From: JACPLR01 sp041649295 | GTDB taxonomy: Archaea; Nanobdellota; Nanobdellia; Pacearchaeales; GW2011-AR1 | Assembly: GCA_041649295.1 (NCBI GenBank) | Contig: JBAZNI010000001.1 | Span: 310,001 to 374,000 of the forward strand | DNA length: 64,000 nucleotides | Reading direction: 5' to 3' | In this document: positions 51,764-59,074 of the stretch, one piece after another | Numbering within the stretch: position 1 is the stretch's first letter | Layout: each line of letters starts with the position of its first letter | Made by a program: the position numbers and the translations under genes | Notes under the pieces: model-generated | Seen by the model: only the letters and a program-made list of their open reading frames with translations | Databases searched by the model: none | Told to the model about the DNA's origin: nothing

Positions 51764-52246
51764 ATGAAAATCCTTATTTTTTTGCATGGAACTATAATTA
51801 TGCATAAAAGTGGGATAGACAAATCCAGAAAACAAAGAGTAGAGCAATCCGTTAGAAGAGAGTCATCTGTTTTAGATTATGTTAATTATGTACCTGTGGG
51901 AAATAGTGTAGAAAAATTGCAGAACTGGAAGAAACAAGGTTTTGAAATAATTTATCTTAGTTCACATGAAAGTTTTGAAGATGTGCAAAAAGATAAACTT
52001 GTTTTAAAAAAGTTTAAATTTCCAAAAGGAGAAGTAGTTTATAGAAAGAAGGGAGAGGAATATAAAGATGTTGCAGAAAGAATTAGCCCAGACATCTTAA
52101 TTGAAGATGATTGTGAGAGTATCGGTGGCAAAAGTGAAATGACTATCACTTATATTAATCCAAAAATTAAGATAAGAATAAAATCTATTGTGGTTAAAGA
52201 ATTTTCTGGAATAGACAATCTTCCAGATAATCTAAGGGATTATTGA
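51764..52246 (+). CDS. HAD-like hydrolase, small
   Basis: 160 aa. KILIFLHGTIIMHKS takes the place of the usual DxDxT motif but has LHGT, without the catalytic Asp pair; EIIYLSSHESFEDVQKDKLV matches the second HAD motif (S), KGEVVYRK the third region and PDILIEDDCES the fourth (DD). A HAD fold is likely, with altered catalytic motif I. Lies inside the TTTACAC array, between sites 50309 and 52294. Confidence 0.65.
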   Translation: MKILIFLHGTIIMHKSGIDKSRKQRVEQSVRRESSVLDYVNYVPVGNSVEKLQNWKKQGFEIIYLSSHESFEDVQKDKLVLKKFKFPKGEVVYRKKGEEYKDVAERISPDILIEDDCESIGGKSEMTITYINPKIKIRIKSIVVKEFSGIDNLPDNLRDY

Positions 52247-52263
52247 CTTGCCAAATTTATCAA

Positions 52264-52334
52264 TTAGAAAGTATATCCTTTAGGATATATTTGTTTACAC
52301 CGAATATTCCGAGGTTCAACTCCTCGTGGGACCA
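52264..52334 (+). repeat. TTTACAC site with 41-nt tRNA-Val-like 3' half (form B)
   Basis: Hairpin TATATCC-TTTA-GGATATA, then TTTGTTTACAC, and the tRNA piece from 52294 to 52334: TTTACAC-CGAAT-ATTC, CGAGG-TTCAACT-CCTCG, TGGGACC-A. Same 41-base length as the other three. No 5' tRNA half lies before it. Confidence 0.88.
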
Positions 52335-52413
52335 TACTAAACATTTAAAAATAAACAATAAATGGTATTTAAGAGGTGATGGCAAGGAATCGCCTTAGAA
52401 TTCTAAAAATAAC

Positions 52414-52902
52414 ATGGAAAGACCAAACTATGGAAATATTGGGAATGTAAGAGAGGATTACAAGCATCAACCAAGGACAGTTAGACCTCAAGGCCTAGTT
52501 ACAACTCCTTCTTTAGTCTTAAAATTATATTCTATGGCAAAAGATATGCACCCAACTAATAGAACCATCAGAGATACTGGAAAATTATTGGAAAGAGACA
52601 TTGCTGAAGGAAAAATAGAACCATTAACTGGATTAGGTTTTGCAATACTTTCTGAAGATATGTTAAATGTAGCAAGATGGGATACAGAATATCCTATTGT
52701 TGTTAAAAATCAAATTTATGGATTTGAAGGAAGTATTAATTCTGCTCAACTTTTAGATATAAATAAGGTTGGAAGTTTTTGTATTTGGGAGTTGGGAATT
52801 GTTGGGCATGAGAAAGAAGCTTGGAAAAGATTTTTAGATTCACAAAGAGGAGAGGCTGAAAAGCATCAATATTTAACTGATGTCATTGAAGGAAATTTAT
52901 AA
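52414..52902 (+). CDS. uncharacterised protein, 162 aa
   Basis: Begins MERPNYGNIGNVREDYKHQP. Contains KDMHPTNRTIRDTGKLLERD and FCIWELGIVGHEKEAWKRFL. No family recognised. Located after a tRNA half and before the MntA/HepT pair, within the second array; presumably accessory. Confidence 0.6.
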   Translation: MERPNYGNIGNVREDYKHQPRTVRPQGLVTTPSLVLKLYSMAKDMHPTNRTIRDTGKLLERDIAEGKIEPLTGLGFAILSEDMLNVARWDTEYPIVVKNQIYGFEGSINSAQLLDINKVGSFCIWELGIVGHEKEAWKRFLDSQRGEAEKHQYLTDVIEGNL

Positions 52903-53039
52903 AACAATAAGCTTTAAATTCACAATGAATTTAACATTAATAATCATGGGCAACTCGTTGACAACGAATTATCATAAAAGTGCTATCAAAAAAAGTAACT
53001 CTTAGGATCTATTAGTTATATACTCTTTTTCTATTCTTG

Positions 53040-53074
53040 TGTCTACATAGAAAGATTTATAAATAATGTAGACA
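53040..53074. promoter_or_regulatory. inverted repeat TGTCTACAT flanking TATA box
   Basis: TGTCTACAT (53040-53048) and ATGTAGACA (53066-53074) are perfect inverted arms around a TATA-like tttataaata, 11 bases before the MntA-like ATG at 53085. This is a classical operator position for autorepression of the toxin-antitoxin pair. Confidence 0.65.
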
Positions 53075-53084
53075 TAATAGAATT

Positions 53085-53558
53085 ATGGCATATACCGAAA
53101 CTAGGAATATTAATGGGAAAAAATATTATTATAGGGTTATCTCTATAAGAAAGAACGAGAAGATCTCAAAGAAAAGAGTCTATTTAGGAGTTAATCTATC
53201 TAATTTAGAATTATTAAATAAGGAAAAGACAGCAGATAAAAAACTATTACCTAAAAAAAACGAGAAGATAAACAAAGAGATTGAAAATATCAAATCTAAG
53301 ATAGTTCCTGTTTTGAAAAAGAATAAAGTAACAAAAGCAGGAATTTTTGGAAGTTACTCAAGAGGCGAGCAAAGGAAAGATAGCGATATTGATATAGTTG
53401 TTAATATAGAAGATAAAAATATGAGTTTATTGGGTTTTATTGCTTTGATTAGAATTCTGGAAGAAATATTAAAAAGAAAAGTAGATTTAGTTGAATATAA
53501 TGCTATAAAATCAAGGATAAAGGATAGAATCCTTAGAGAGGAGATTAGGATACTATGA
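53085..53558 (+). CDS. mntA: MntA-like minimal nucleotidyltransferase (antitoxin)
   Basis: 157 aa. IFGSYSRGEQRKDSDIDIVV gives GSYSRGE and the D-x-D metal site, and KVDLVEYNAI provides the third Asp, as in MntA, which AMPylates the HEPN toxin to inactivate it. It has an unusual N-terminal segment (AYTETRNINGKKYYYRVISI, KRVYLG) of about 40 residues resembling a short transposase-associated or wing-like beta hairpin. ATGA overlap with hepT. Confidence 0.85.
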   Translation: MAYTETRNINGKKYYYRVISIRKNEKISKKRVYLGVNLSNLELLNKEKTADKKLLPKKNEKINKEIENIKSKIVPVLKKNKVTKAGIFGSYSRGEQRKDSDIDIVVNIEDKNMSLLGFIALIRILEEILKRKVDLVEYNAIKSRIKDRILREEIRIL

Positions 53559-53890
53559 AAAGAGATATTGGGCTGTTCATAGAGGATATAATTAAAAGTA
53601 TTAAAAATATTGAAGAGTTTTCAAGGGGATTAAACAAAGAAAAATTTTCTAGAGATAATTTAAGGCAGAGTGCAATCATCAGACAACTAGAAATAATTGG
53701 AGAAGCAGTTAAAAACATTCCCTCTAATTTTAGAGAAAAGTATCCTCAAATAGCTTGGAGGGATATCTCCGGATTTAGAGATATATTAAGCCATGCTTAT
53801 TTTGGAGTAAATTTAGGAAGGGTGTGGAATATAATAGAAAATGATCTGCCTAAACTTAAAGAAGAAATAGGCAAGATAAAAATAGAATAA
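53555..53890 (+). CDS. hepT: HepT-like HEPN (DUF86) ribonuclease toxin
   Basis: 111 aa. RDISGFRDILSHAYFGVNL contains the R-x4-H-x-Y motif of DUF86/HepT toxins (RDILSHAY). The preceding RQLEIIGEAVKNIPSNFREK and PQIAWRDISG are also characteristic. Cuts RNA; neutralised by AMPylation from the upstream MntA homologue. Overlaps mntA by ATGA. Active site looks complete. Confidence 0.9.
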   Translation: MKRDIGLFIEDIIKSIKNIEEFSRGLNKEKFSRDNLRQSAIIRQLEIIGEAVKNIPSNFREKYPQIAWRDISGFRDILSHAYFGVNLGRVWNIIENDLPKLKEEIGKIKIE

Positions 53891-53895
53891 AATAA

Positions 53896-53975
53896 ATCGA
53901 CTCGTTAAAAAAGTTAACCTTTAGGAGCTTTTTGTTTACACCGAGTATTCCGAGGTTCAACTCCTCGTGGGCCCA
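53896..53975 (+). repeat. TTTACAC site with 41-nt tRNA-Val-like 3' half (form B)
   Basis: GACTCGTTAAAAAAGTTAAC, then CTTTAGGAGCTTTTTG and TTTACAC at 53935. The tRNA piece to 53975 reads CGAGT-ATTC, CGAGG-TTCAACT-CCTCG, TGGGCCC-A. ACTCG at 53899-53903 would pair with CGAGT of the half and equals the anticodon stem of tRNA-Val at 16055, so a shred of the 5' anticodon stem survives. Confidence 0.85.
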
Positions 53976-54016
53976 TATAACTAAATCTTTATAAGATTAA
54001 CATTCTTCAATATATC

Positions 54017-54388
54017 ATGAAAAAGGTGAACAAATTTATTTTTTGGACACCAAGAATCATATCAATAATTTTTGTAGTATTCTTGGCTGTGATGTCCTTA
54101 GATGTTTTTGGAAATGACTATACTTTCTGGCAAACAGTTCTAGCATTATTTATGCATAATATTCCTGTAATTGTTTTGGCATTGCTATTATGGGCTTCTT
54201 GGAGACGAGAATGGGTTGGAGCAATCACTTTCATTGGAACAGGAATACTTTACATCGCTTTTGTATTAACAACAGCAGTAAAAAATGGTTTTGAATGGTA
54301 TTATCTGTCATGGGCAATACAAATTTCTGGAATTGCATTTTTTATAGGAATTTTATTTTTTATTGGTTGGAGAAAAAAGAAAAAATGA
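54017..54388 (+). CDS. four-helix membrane protein
   Basis: 123 aa. Four TM segments, e.g. IISIIFVVFLAVMSLDVFGN, LALFMHNIPVIVLALLLWAS, FIGTGILYIAFVLTTAV and ISGIAFFIGILFFIGW, with a Lys-rich end. Resembles short DUF-type membrane proteins (a VFGN...MHN pattern), function unknown. Overlaps the next small gene by ATGA. Confidence 0.78.
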   Translation: MKKVNKFIFWTPRIISIIFVVFLAVMSLDVFGNDYTFWQTVLALFMHNIPVIVLALLLWASWRREWVGAITFIGTGILYIAFVLTTAVKNGFEWYYLSWAIQISGIAFFIGILFFIGWRKKKK

Positions 54389-54537
54389 AAAAGAAATTAA
54401 AAAAAGATTGGTGTTTTGGATTTTTGGGATTTCTTGGCTTATTGGGAATACCAGGAATTTTAACACAAGATTGGCTTGATATGTTGTGGCTGTTGTGGTT
54501 TTTGTGGTTCATTTATTTTATACCAAGAAAACAATAA
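54385..54537 (+). CDS. tiny membrane protein, 50 aa
   Basis: ATG 54385, ATGA overlap with the preceding gene. MKKKLKKDWCFGFLGFLGLL followed by Trp/Leu-rich helix WLLWFLWFIYFIPRK. The FGFLGFLG pattern resembles DUF3796-type peptides. Membrane insertion is almost certain; role unknown. Confidence 0.68.
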   Translation: MKKKLKKDWCFGFLGFLGLLGIPGILTQDWLDMLWLLWFLWFIYFIPRKQ

Positions 54538-54614
54538 CCTTAATTTTTAATCAGCTATCAACTTACTAAGCAAACTTATAAACTCCAGTTTTTAACATTA
54601 ACTAGAATAGCAAT

Positions 54615-54824
54615 TTATCTCCTCTTTTTGCCCTTTTTCTTAACAGGCTTTTTAGCCATCTTTTTAACGTTAGTTTTCTTAGCCATCTTTTTATGCCTGT
54701 TGCTCTTCAGAAAAGCAATTATCTTTTTGACTTTAGAAATCTTTTCCTTTCCTGATGCTCTTCTTGAAGTCTTTTTGTATTTTACAGATCCAACTTTCTT
54801 TTTAGTTTTTCTTTTCCTATCCAT
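54615..54824 (-). CDS. Lys/Arg-rich basic protein, 69 aa
   Basis: Begins MDRKRKTKKKVGSVKYKKTS and ends KKMAKKPVKKKGKKRR. More than 40% Lys or Arg, with AKK-type repeats like histone H1 tails. GAGGGGGAAATGG is a fair ribosome-binding site. Could bind nucleic acid as a chromatin- or RNA-associated protein (inference). No globular fold expected. Confidence 0.7.
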   Translation of the reverse strand: MDRKRKTKKKVGSVKYKKTSRRASGKEKISKVKKIIAFLKSNRHKKMAKKTNVKKMAKKPVKKKGKKRR

Positions 54825-54844
54825 TTCCCCCTCTTTTAATAAGT

Positions 54845-55065
54845 GGCTGATAAAACGGGCTCAGTGAAAAAGTGCCACAAACAATCATCGAAATAAATCT
54901 TAACCTATCGATTTGTTTTAATGGTTATCTTTTTCGCCATATAAATAAGCTTATTAAGTGCAGATTTTGTACAGCGAGTTATAGCCCGTTCGCTATACTA
55001 ATGGCTTAACACTTAAAAGAGGCTATTATATAAGCACCCTTTCCAGGGCAACTGATTTATCAGCC
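54845..55065. ncRNA. possible structured RNA, about 220 nt, closed by a 10-bp helix
   Basis: GGCTGATAAA at 54845 is exactly complementary to TTTATCAGCC at 55056-55065. Internally ACGGGCT pairs with AGCCCGT about 125 bases later, and the region is less AT-rich than its surroundings. No ORF. The family is not recognised: RNase P and SRP signatures were not found. It may instead be a small palindrome-ended mobile element. Strand undecided. Confidence 0.4.
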
Positions 55066-55125
55066 AAAATAACATAAACTTTCAAATATATAAAATTGCC
55101 TAACTATCCTAAAATGACAAAAACT

Positions 55126-55193
55126 TACAAAGTTTACTTTGTAAAACTTTCAAATAATTAAAAATAAAAAATCGCTTTATTTTAAAATAAAGC
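55126..55193 (-). terminator. two perfect palindromes, probable terminator region
   Basis: TACAAAGT-TT-ACTTTGTA (55126-55143) and GCTTTATTTTAAAATAAAGC (55174-55193) lie downstream of the minus-strand gene 55217-55444. The second is 23 bases after its stop and A/T-rich, consistent with transcript termination. Function not proven. Confidence 0.4.
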
Positions 55194-55216
55194 AAATAGC
55201 AACATTTTAAATCTTC

Positions 55217-55444
55217 TTAGCTACAATTTCCTGCCTTCATATCCCCTGCAGTCCACAAAGCTTGGCTTATCACATCCCTGCTCCATGAAGTAAGTCCACA
55301 ATAAACATTGCCTGCATAACCTGCAAGTCCCATTAAATTGCCAATTCCACAATAAACTTTTGAACAACAACAATCCTGAGCCCTTGCTGGAAGATATTGG
55401 CTTGAAACAGGGTTTATATGACTTTTTTCTCTTCCTGATTCCAT
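55217..55444 (-). CDS. Cys-rich small protein, 75 aa
   Basis: Begins MESGREKSHINPVSSQYLPA and contains QDCCCSKVYCGIGNLMGL and AGNVYCGLTSW, ending KAGNCS. Six Cys in the C-terminal 55 residues. TATATAGGAGGTAAAAAATG is one of the strongest Shine-Dalgarno starts in the window. Charged leader plus Cys/Gly core resembles a peptide precursor or metal-binding protein, but no maturation gene is adjacent. Confidence 0.72.
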   Translation of the reverse strand: MESGREKSHINPVSSQYLPARAQDCCCSKVYCGIGNLMGLAGYAGNVYCGLTSWSRDVISQALWTAGDMKAGNCS

Positions 55445-55613
55445 TTTTTACCTCCTATATAATATCAGTTAAAAATGGTATTTAAAGACTGTTATAATCT
55501 AAAAGTTATATTAGATTATTCTTGCGTAATTTTTTAATATTAAATACTTCTCGGTTAAAAATTACTCGCCCTTACACTTAATGTTACTTTTCGGGCTAAG
55601 CTGGAAATAAGAA

Positions 55614-55772
55614 TTATCCATATTCGGCAAAATCCTCTTCGCTAATTCTTGCCAACCTAAGAACTCCTCTAAGTGTTCCTAATTTTAACTCAGGATGATT
55701 TGGTGCAACAGTTCCGATTTTTTCTCCATTTTCCTTAACCAAAATAATATGGCTGCCAGATTGTCTCACAAA
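55614..55772 (-). pseudogene. HicA-type toxin fragment (C-terminal part)
   Basis: A frame ending TAA at 55614-55616 encodes FVRQSGSHIILVKENGEKIG, then VAPNHPEL and LGTLRGVLRLARISEEDFAE: the second half of HicA (YcfA family) mRNA interferase, including GSH with the catalytic His. Upstream it meets TAG at 55773-55775 and no N-terminal part (the start GKELIKAL-type helix) is found. Neither a HicB partner is present. Decayed toxin gene. Confidence 0.75.
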
Positions 55773-55930
55773 CTAAAGTAAGAAGGTTACCCAAGGATAA
55801 TTCTTTCAGTATTGAATAAACATGATAAGATAAGAATAAACGAGGCTATAATAACAAACTTAATGTATTCTAATCTTTCCTCTTTCTTATCTTGAATATA
55901 ATTTAATTATAATTGGCTAGGATTTTCTAC

Positions 55931-56060
55931 ATCCCCCCTCAAAAAGGTAATTGTGCGAATATCAAACCCCGAAAAGAGGAACACCAGCGAACAAAAAGTA
56001 TGCTAGCGTGCCTCTAATGGGGAAAAAGAGGTGATAATAAAAACAAGTAGGACTACTATT
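55931..56060 (+). ncRNA. possible small structured RNA
   Basis: A nested hairpin spans 55967-56022: CCCC/GGGG, GAGG/CCTC, CAC/GTG, AGC/GCT with asymmetric internal loops (GAAAA opposite TAAT). CCTC at 55937 could also pair with GAGG at 56029. It is GC-richer than the surrounding 744-base gene-free gap, follows a TATA-like taattataattgg, and has an ACA-containing tail. An H/ACA-type guide is possible but not established. The rest of 55445-56188 shows only the HicA remnant and AT-rich DNA. Confidence 0.33.
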
Positions 56061-56188
56061 TAAATCTTTCTATTTTGTTACTCTTATATAATTACTACAT
56101 ACCCTACCCCTTTTATTAACAAAACTCTGGCTAATGAATAACTTCTTGCATAACATGTTTTATAAAGGTTTATGTTCTAAATTATATA

Positions 56189-57085
56189 ATGGATTCTGAA
56201 GTAAAAAGAGTTGAAAAAATAGGGCAGGAACAATTCCAAAGCTTTGTTTTTGGAAAAAATCATTCTTGGCAGGAAATTATAAATGACTTAATAAATACAG
56301 AACAGCTTGACCCCTGGGACATAAATCTCGCAATTCTTGCCCAAAAATACCTTGAAAAAATAAGAGATTTAGAAGAAGCTAATTTCGCATTATCAAGCAA
56401 AGTTCTATTGGTTGCATCTTTAATGCTAAGAATCAAGTCAGAACTTCTTATGAACAAATTTATCAAAAGTCTAGATGATTTACTATTTAACAAAGAATCT
56501 TCAGAAATACAAAATAGATTGGAATTAGAAGAATACCATGAAGGAGAAATACCCGAGCTATATCCAAGAACCCCGCTTCCACGATTTAAAAAAGTAGATA
56601 TTCGCGAACTAATGGAAGCCCTAAGCAAGGCAATTAAAACAGAAGAAAGAAGGGATCTTAAAAAAAGAGTTGAAAGAGAAAGCTATGAAAGAACAAAACT
56701 TTTTATGCCAAAAAAATCAATCCCACTTATAGATAGAATAAAACAAGTGCATGAAAAAGTAATCTCCCTTTTTAAAAAACAGGAAAAAATACCATTCAGT
56801 CAAATTACAGACAACACTAAAGAAGGCAAGATAAATCATTTTATACCCCTACTGCATCTTGATAATCACGGAAAATTATGGCTGCAGCAGGAAAAGCACT
56901 TTGAAGAAATATGGATACATAAAGACGGAAGCCAGTTTATCCAAAAAGACGAAATTTTAACAGATGAAATAGAAAGGGAATTTGAGGATAATTTAGAAGA
57001 AGGTGAAGAAGACTTTGATAAAAATACAGAAGAAAATGAAGTAAAAAACGCTAATAAAAACAAACTTAATTTAGTAAAAGAATAA
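56189..57085 (+). CDS. scpA: segregation and condensation protein A
   Basis: 298 aa kleisin partner of SMC. SWQEIINDLINTEQLDPWDI (LDPWDI is the family signature), YLEKIRDLEEANFALSSKVL and LVASLMLRIKSELLMNKFI form the N-terminal helical domain that binds the SMC neck. The C-terminal winged helix (KINHFIPLLHLDNHGKLWLQ, FEEIWI) binds the other head. The last 50 residues are acidic. smc is 48 kb away in this window. ScpB is not seen. Confidence 0.93.
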   Translation: MDSEVKRVEKIGQEQFQSFVFGKNHSWQEIINDLINTEQLDPWDINLAILAQKYLEKIRDLEEANFALSSKVLLVASLMLRIKSELLMNKFIKSLDDLLFNKESSEIQNRLELEEYHEGEIPELYPRTPLPRFKKVDIRELMEALSKAIKTEERRDLKKRVERESYERTKLFMPKKSIPLIDRIKQVHEKVISLFKKQEKIPFSQITDNTKEGKINHFIPLLHLDNHGKLWLQQEKHFEEIWIHKDGSQFIQKDEILTDEIEREFEDNLEEGEEDFDKNTEENEVKNANKNKLNLVKE

Positions 57086-57160
57086 TATTTTCTATTTAAC
57101 ATAATGTAAAAAAACTTCGTTCTTATGCTTATTTAATTTTAATATTAACCAATAAAAATA

Positions 57161-57292
57161 CCGCTCGCTACGCTCGCTTTTAGTTAATGCAAAGAAAACT
57201 TTTCTATGATATGCACTGTTTTATTTTATCTTTATATTTATCATACAAAAACTACTGCTCAACTCATATCTCTAACATTAACCCTATTTAAA
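57161..57292 (-). repeat. degenerate MITE-like repeat, inverted and shortened
   Basis: GCTCGCTACGCTCGCTTTTA followed by GTTAATG, and later AAAAACTACTGCTCAACTC and TCTCTAACATTAACCC, match in inverted order both ends of the 231-bp repeats, with the interior reduced. The 214-base gap between scpA and the next gene consists largely of this element. Confidence 0.6.
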
Positions 57293-57299
57293 TAAAATC

Positions 57300-57848
57300 T
57301 CACTTAACTTTTAAATAATTTGTTATCAAAAGATAAACAGGGCCTGCAAAAACATAGAACAGCTTCATAAACAAAGGCGCATGAATAATTCCTAAACCAA
57401 GCAGGCTAGAATAATTGCTACTAAGCCTTATACCTAAAAGATAATATCCTACATACTCAGTAATAAATAATATTATGACATAAATAATTGAGGTTATTAA
57501 AAACTTTTGCTTAATCTTAACTTTTTCATAAATTTCTCTTAAAAAGACAAGTCCAAAAGTCCAGCAAACAAGCGGAAATAAGTTAATTTTGCCAAAATAT
57601 AAATTTGGCGTAGTATATTCATAAAAATGATAAGAAGTTATAGTTAATGCCATAATAAACGCGACTAACAATTCCTGCCCTATTTTTTCCCTATATATGG
57701 TATAACCAATAACTAACAATAAAAAAAGCAAACCAGTTACAACAACTTTTATATCCACAAAAAACATTAAGATAATTGCTATAACTGTTAAAATTGCTGC
57801 AAAATAAAAAAATATCTTTGTTTTATCCTGCTCTTTAAGTTTTTTCAT
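57300..57848 (-). CDS. six-helix membrane protein
   Basis: 182 aa with about six TM helices (for example FFYFAAILTVIAIILMFFVD and VTGLLFLLLVIGYTIY). YHFYEYTTPNLYFGKINLFP lies in the middle and ends with a Lys-rich tail. No family identified. ATG 57848 has Lys-rich positive start (MKKLKEQDKTK) consistent with inside-facing N-terminus. Confidence 0.75.
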   Translation of the reverse strand: MKKLKEQDKTKIFFYFAAILTVIAIILMFFVDIKVVVTGLLFLLLVIGYTIYREKIGQELLVAFIMALTITSYHFYEYTTPNLYFGKINLFPLVCWTFGLVFLREIYEKVKIKQKFLITSIIYVIILFITEYVGYYLLGIRLSSNYSSLLGLGIIHAPLFMKLFYVFAGPVYLLITNYLKVK

Positions 57849-57989
57849 AAGAAAAAAAAATCACTATGCTTTATAAATATACCTAGAAGAAATATGTGAT
57901 TTAATGTATAAAAATTAATTTTCCTGTATCCTTGATGTTAATAAAGATTTTTCAGTTATATCCTGCTTTAATCAGTAAGACATATTTTC

Positions 57990-58062
57990 TACGACTCGCT
58001 AAGATTATCACTACTCAACTAATTAACAATATTATCAATAAAAGATTGATGATAACATTAAT
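57990..58062. repeat. decayed relative of the MITE-like repeat
   Basis: CGACTCGCTAAGATTATCAC, CTACTCAACT and AAAAGATTGATGATAACATT echo the ends of the 231-bp repeat. The full gene-free gap 57849-58172 also holds two further AACATTAACCC-like motifs near 58126-58140 but no gene. Confidence 0.4.
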
Positions 58063-58172
58063 ATCAAAAAATTATAAATTGTATTTTATTTAATTTTAAT
58101 ATTAACCCAATAAATTAATTAATAATATAACATTAACCCAACATTTTTATACTGCCCTTATTAAGTTAGTTT

Positions 58173-58787
58173 ATGCAAAAAAATAGGTTCTATTCAATAT
58201 GGCTTTCTCTCCTGCTTATAGCAATTTTTATTTTACAAAATTTAATTCCAAATTTTACAGAAACACTTATTTTAAATTCCAATTCATATTTACAGTTGTG
58301 GAGATTTTTAACAGCAATTTTTTTGCACGGTTCTCTTGCACATCTTTTATCAAATTTATTTGCTCTTATAATTTTTGGATTAATTTTAGAGAATATAATC
58401 GGGAGCAGAAAGTTTTTGTTAGTGTTTTTAATTTCGGGTATTCTCACAAATGTAATTTCTGTTTTCTTTTATCCAAGCTCTCTAGGAGCTTCAGGAGCAA
58501 TAATGAGCATTATAGGAGCCCTTGCAATTATCAAACCTATGATGGGCATCTGGGCTTTCGGGATGATTATACCGGTGTTTATTGCAGCAATAATTTGGAT
58601 TTTTGTAGATTTATTTGGAGTTTTTATCCCAGATAATGTAGGGCATATAGCCCATATTTTAGGGATTGTTTTTGGGATTGTTTTTGGAGCTTTATTTAGA
58701 TTTCGCAATAAAACACAATCAAAACGCCATAGAATCCATGTCCCAGAGCATATAATGAGGCGTTGGGAAGCTTTGTACTTTAAATAA
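58173..58787 (+). CDS. rhomboid-family intramembrane serine protease
   Basis: 204 aa with six TM helices. FLHGSLAHLLSNLFALIIFG is the conserved H-x3-HxxxN region, LGASGAIMSIIGAL has the catalytic Ser (GASG) and VGHIAHILGIVFG the catalytic His. All catalytic residues are present, so the protease is probably active, cutting membrane proteins within helices. Basic C-terminal tail. Confidence 0.93.
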   Translation: MQKNRFYSIWLSLLLIAIFILQNLIPNFTETLILNSNSYLQLWRFLTAIFLHGSLAHLLSNLFALIIFGLILENIIGSRKFLLVFLISGILTNVISVFFYPSSLGASGAIMSIIGALAIIKPMMGIWAFGMIIPVFIAAIIWIFVDLFGVFIPDNVGHIAHILGIVFGIVFGALFRFRNKTQSKRHRIHVPEHIMRRWEALYFK

Positions 58788-58829
58788 ACTTAAATTTATA
58801 AACTTAAGAAAACTAATAAAATTATAAAA

Positions 58830-59021
58830 ATGGTTTATTCAGGAGAAGCTATGATTGTGCTTATTGTATCGACAATTGCCCTGATTGGAACATATGTTTA
58901 TGTTTATTTTTATTCAAATGCAAAAAACATTTTTGGGGCGATTTTATGCATTACTATAGTTTTTATAACATTAATTTTAATTGTATTTTCTTCTTACAAG
59001 TTACTATCTGAAAGTTGGTAA
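58830..59021 (+). CDS. two-helix membrane protein, 63 aa
   Basis: Begins MVYSGEAMIVLIVSTIALIG with a second helix ILCITIVFITLILIVFSSY. Follows rhomboid by 42 bases and a TATA-like ttataaa. No family recognised. Confidence 0.65.
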   Translation: MVYSGEAMIVLIVSTIALIGTYVYVYFYSNAKNIFGAILCITIVFITLILIVFSSYKLLSESW

Positions 59022-59074
59022 AAGTTCTAGTAACAGCATAAAAATGTTTATATATGCAGGAACTATAAAACTAT

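Noticed and set aside
51638..51847. 69-codon minus-strand frame overlapping the AbiE promoter
   Set aside because: It crosses the operator and the start of the HAD-like gene on the other strand; likely chance.
54845..55065. RNase P or SRP RNA for the structured region
   Set aside because: The conserved elements of either RNA could not be found on either strand.
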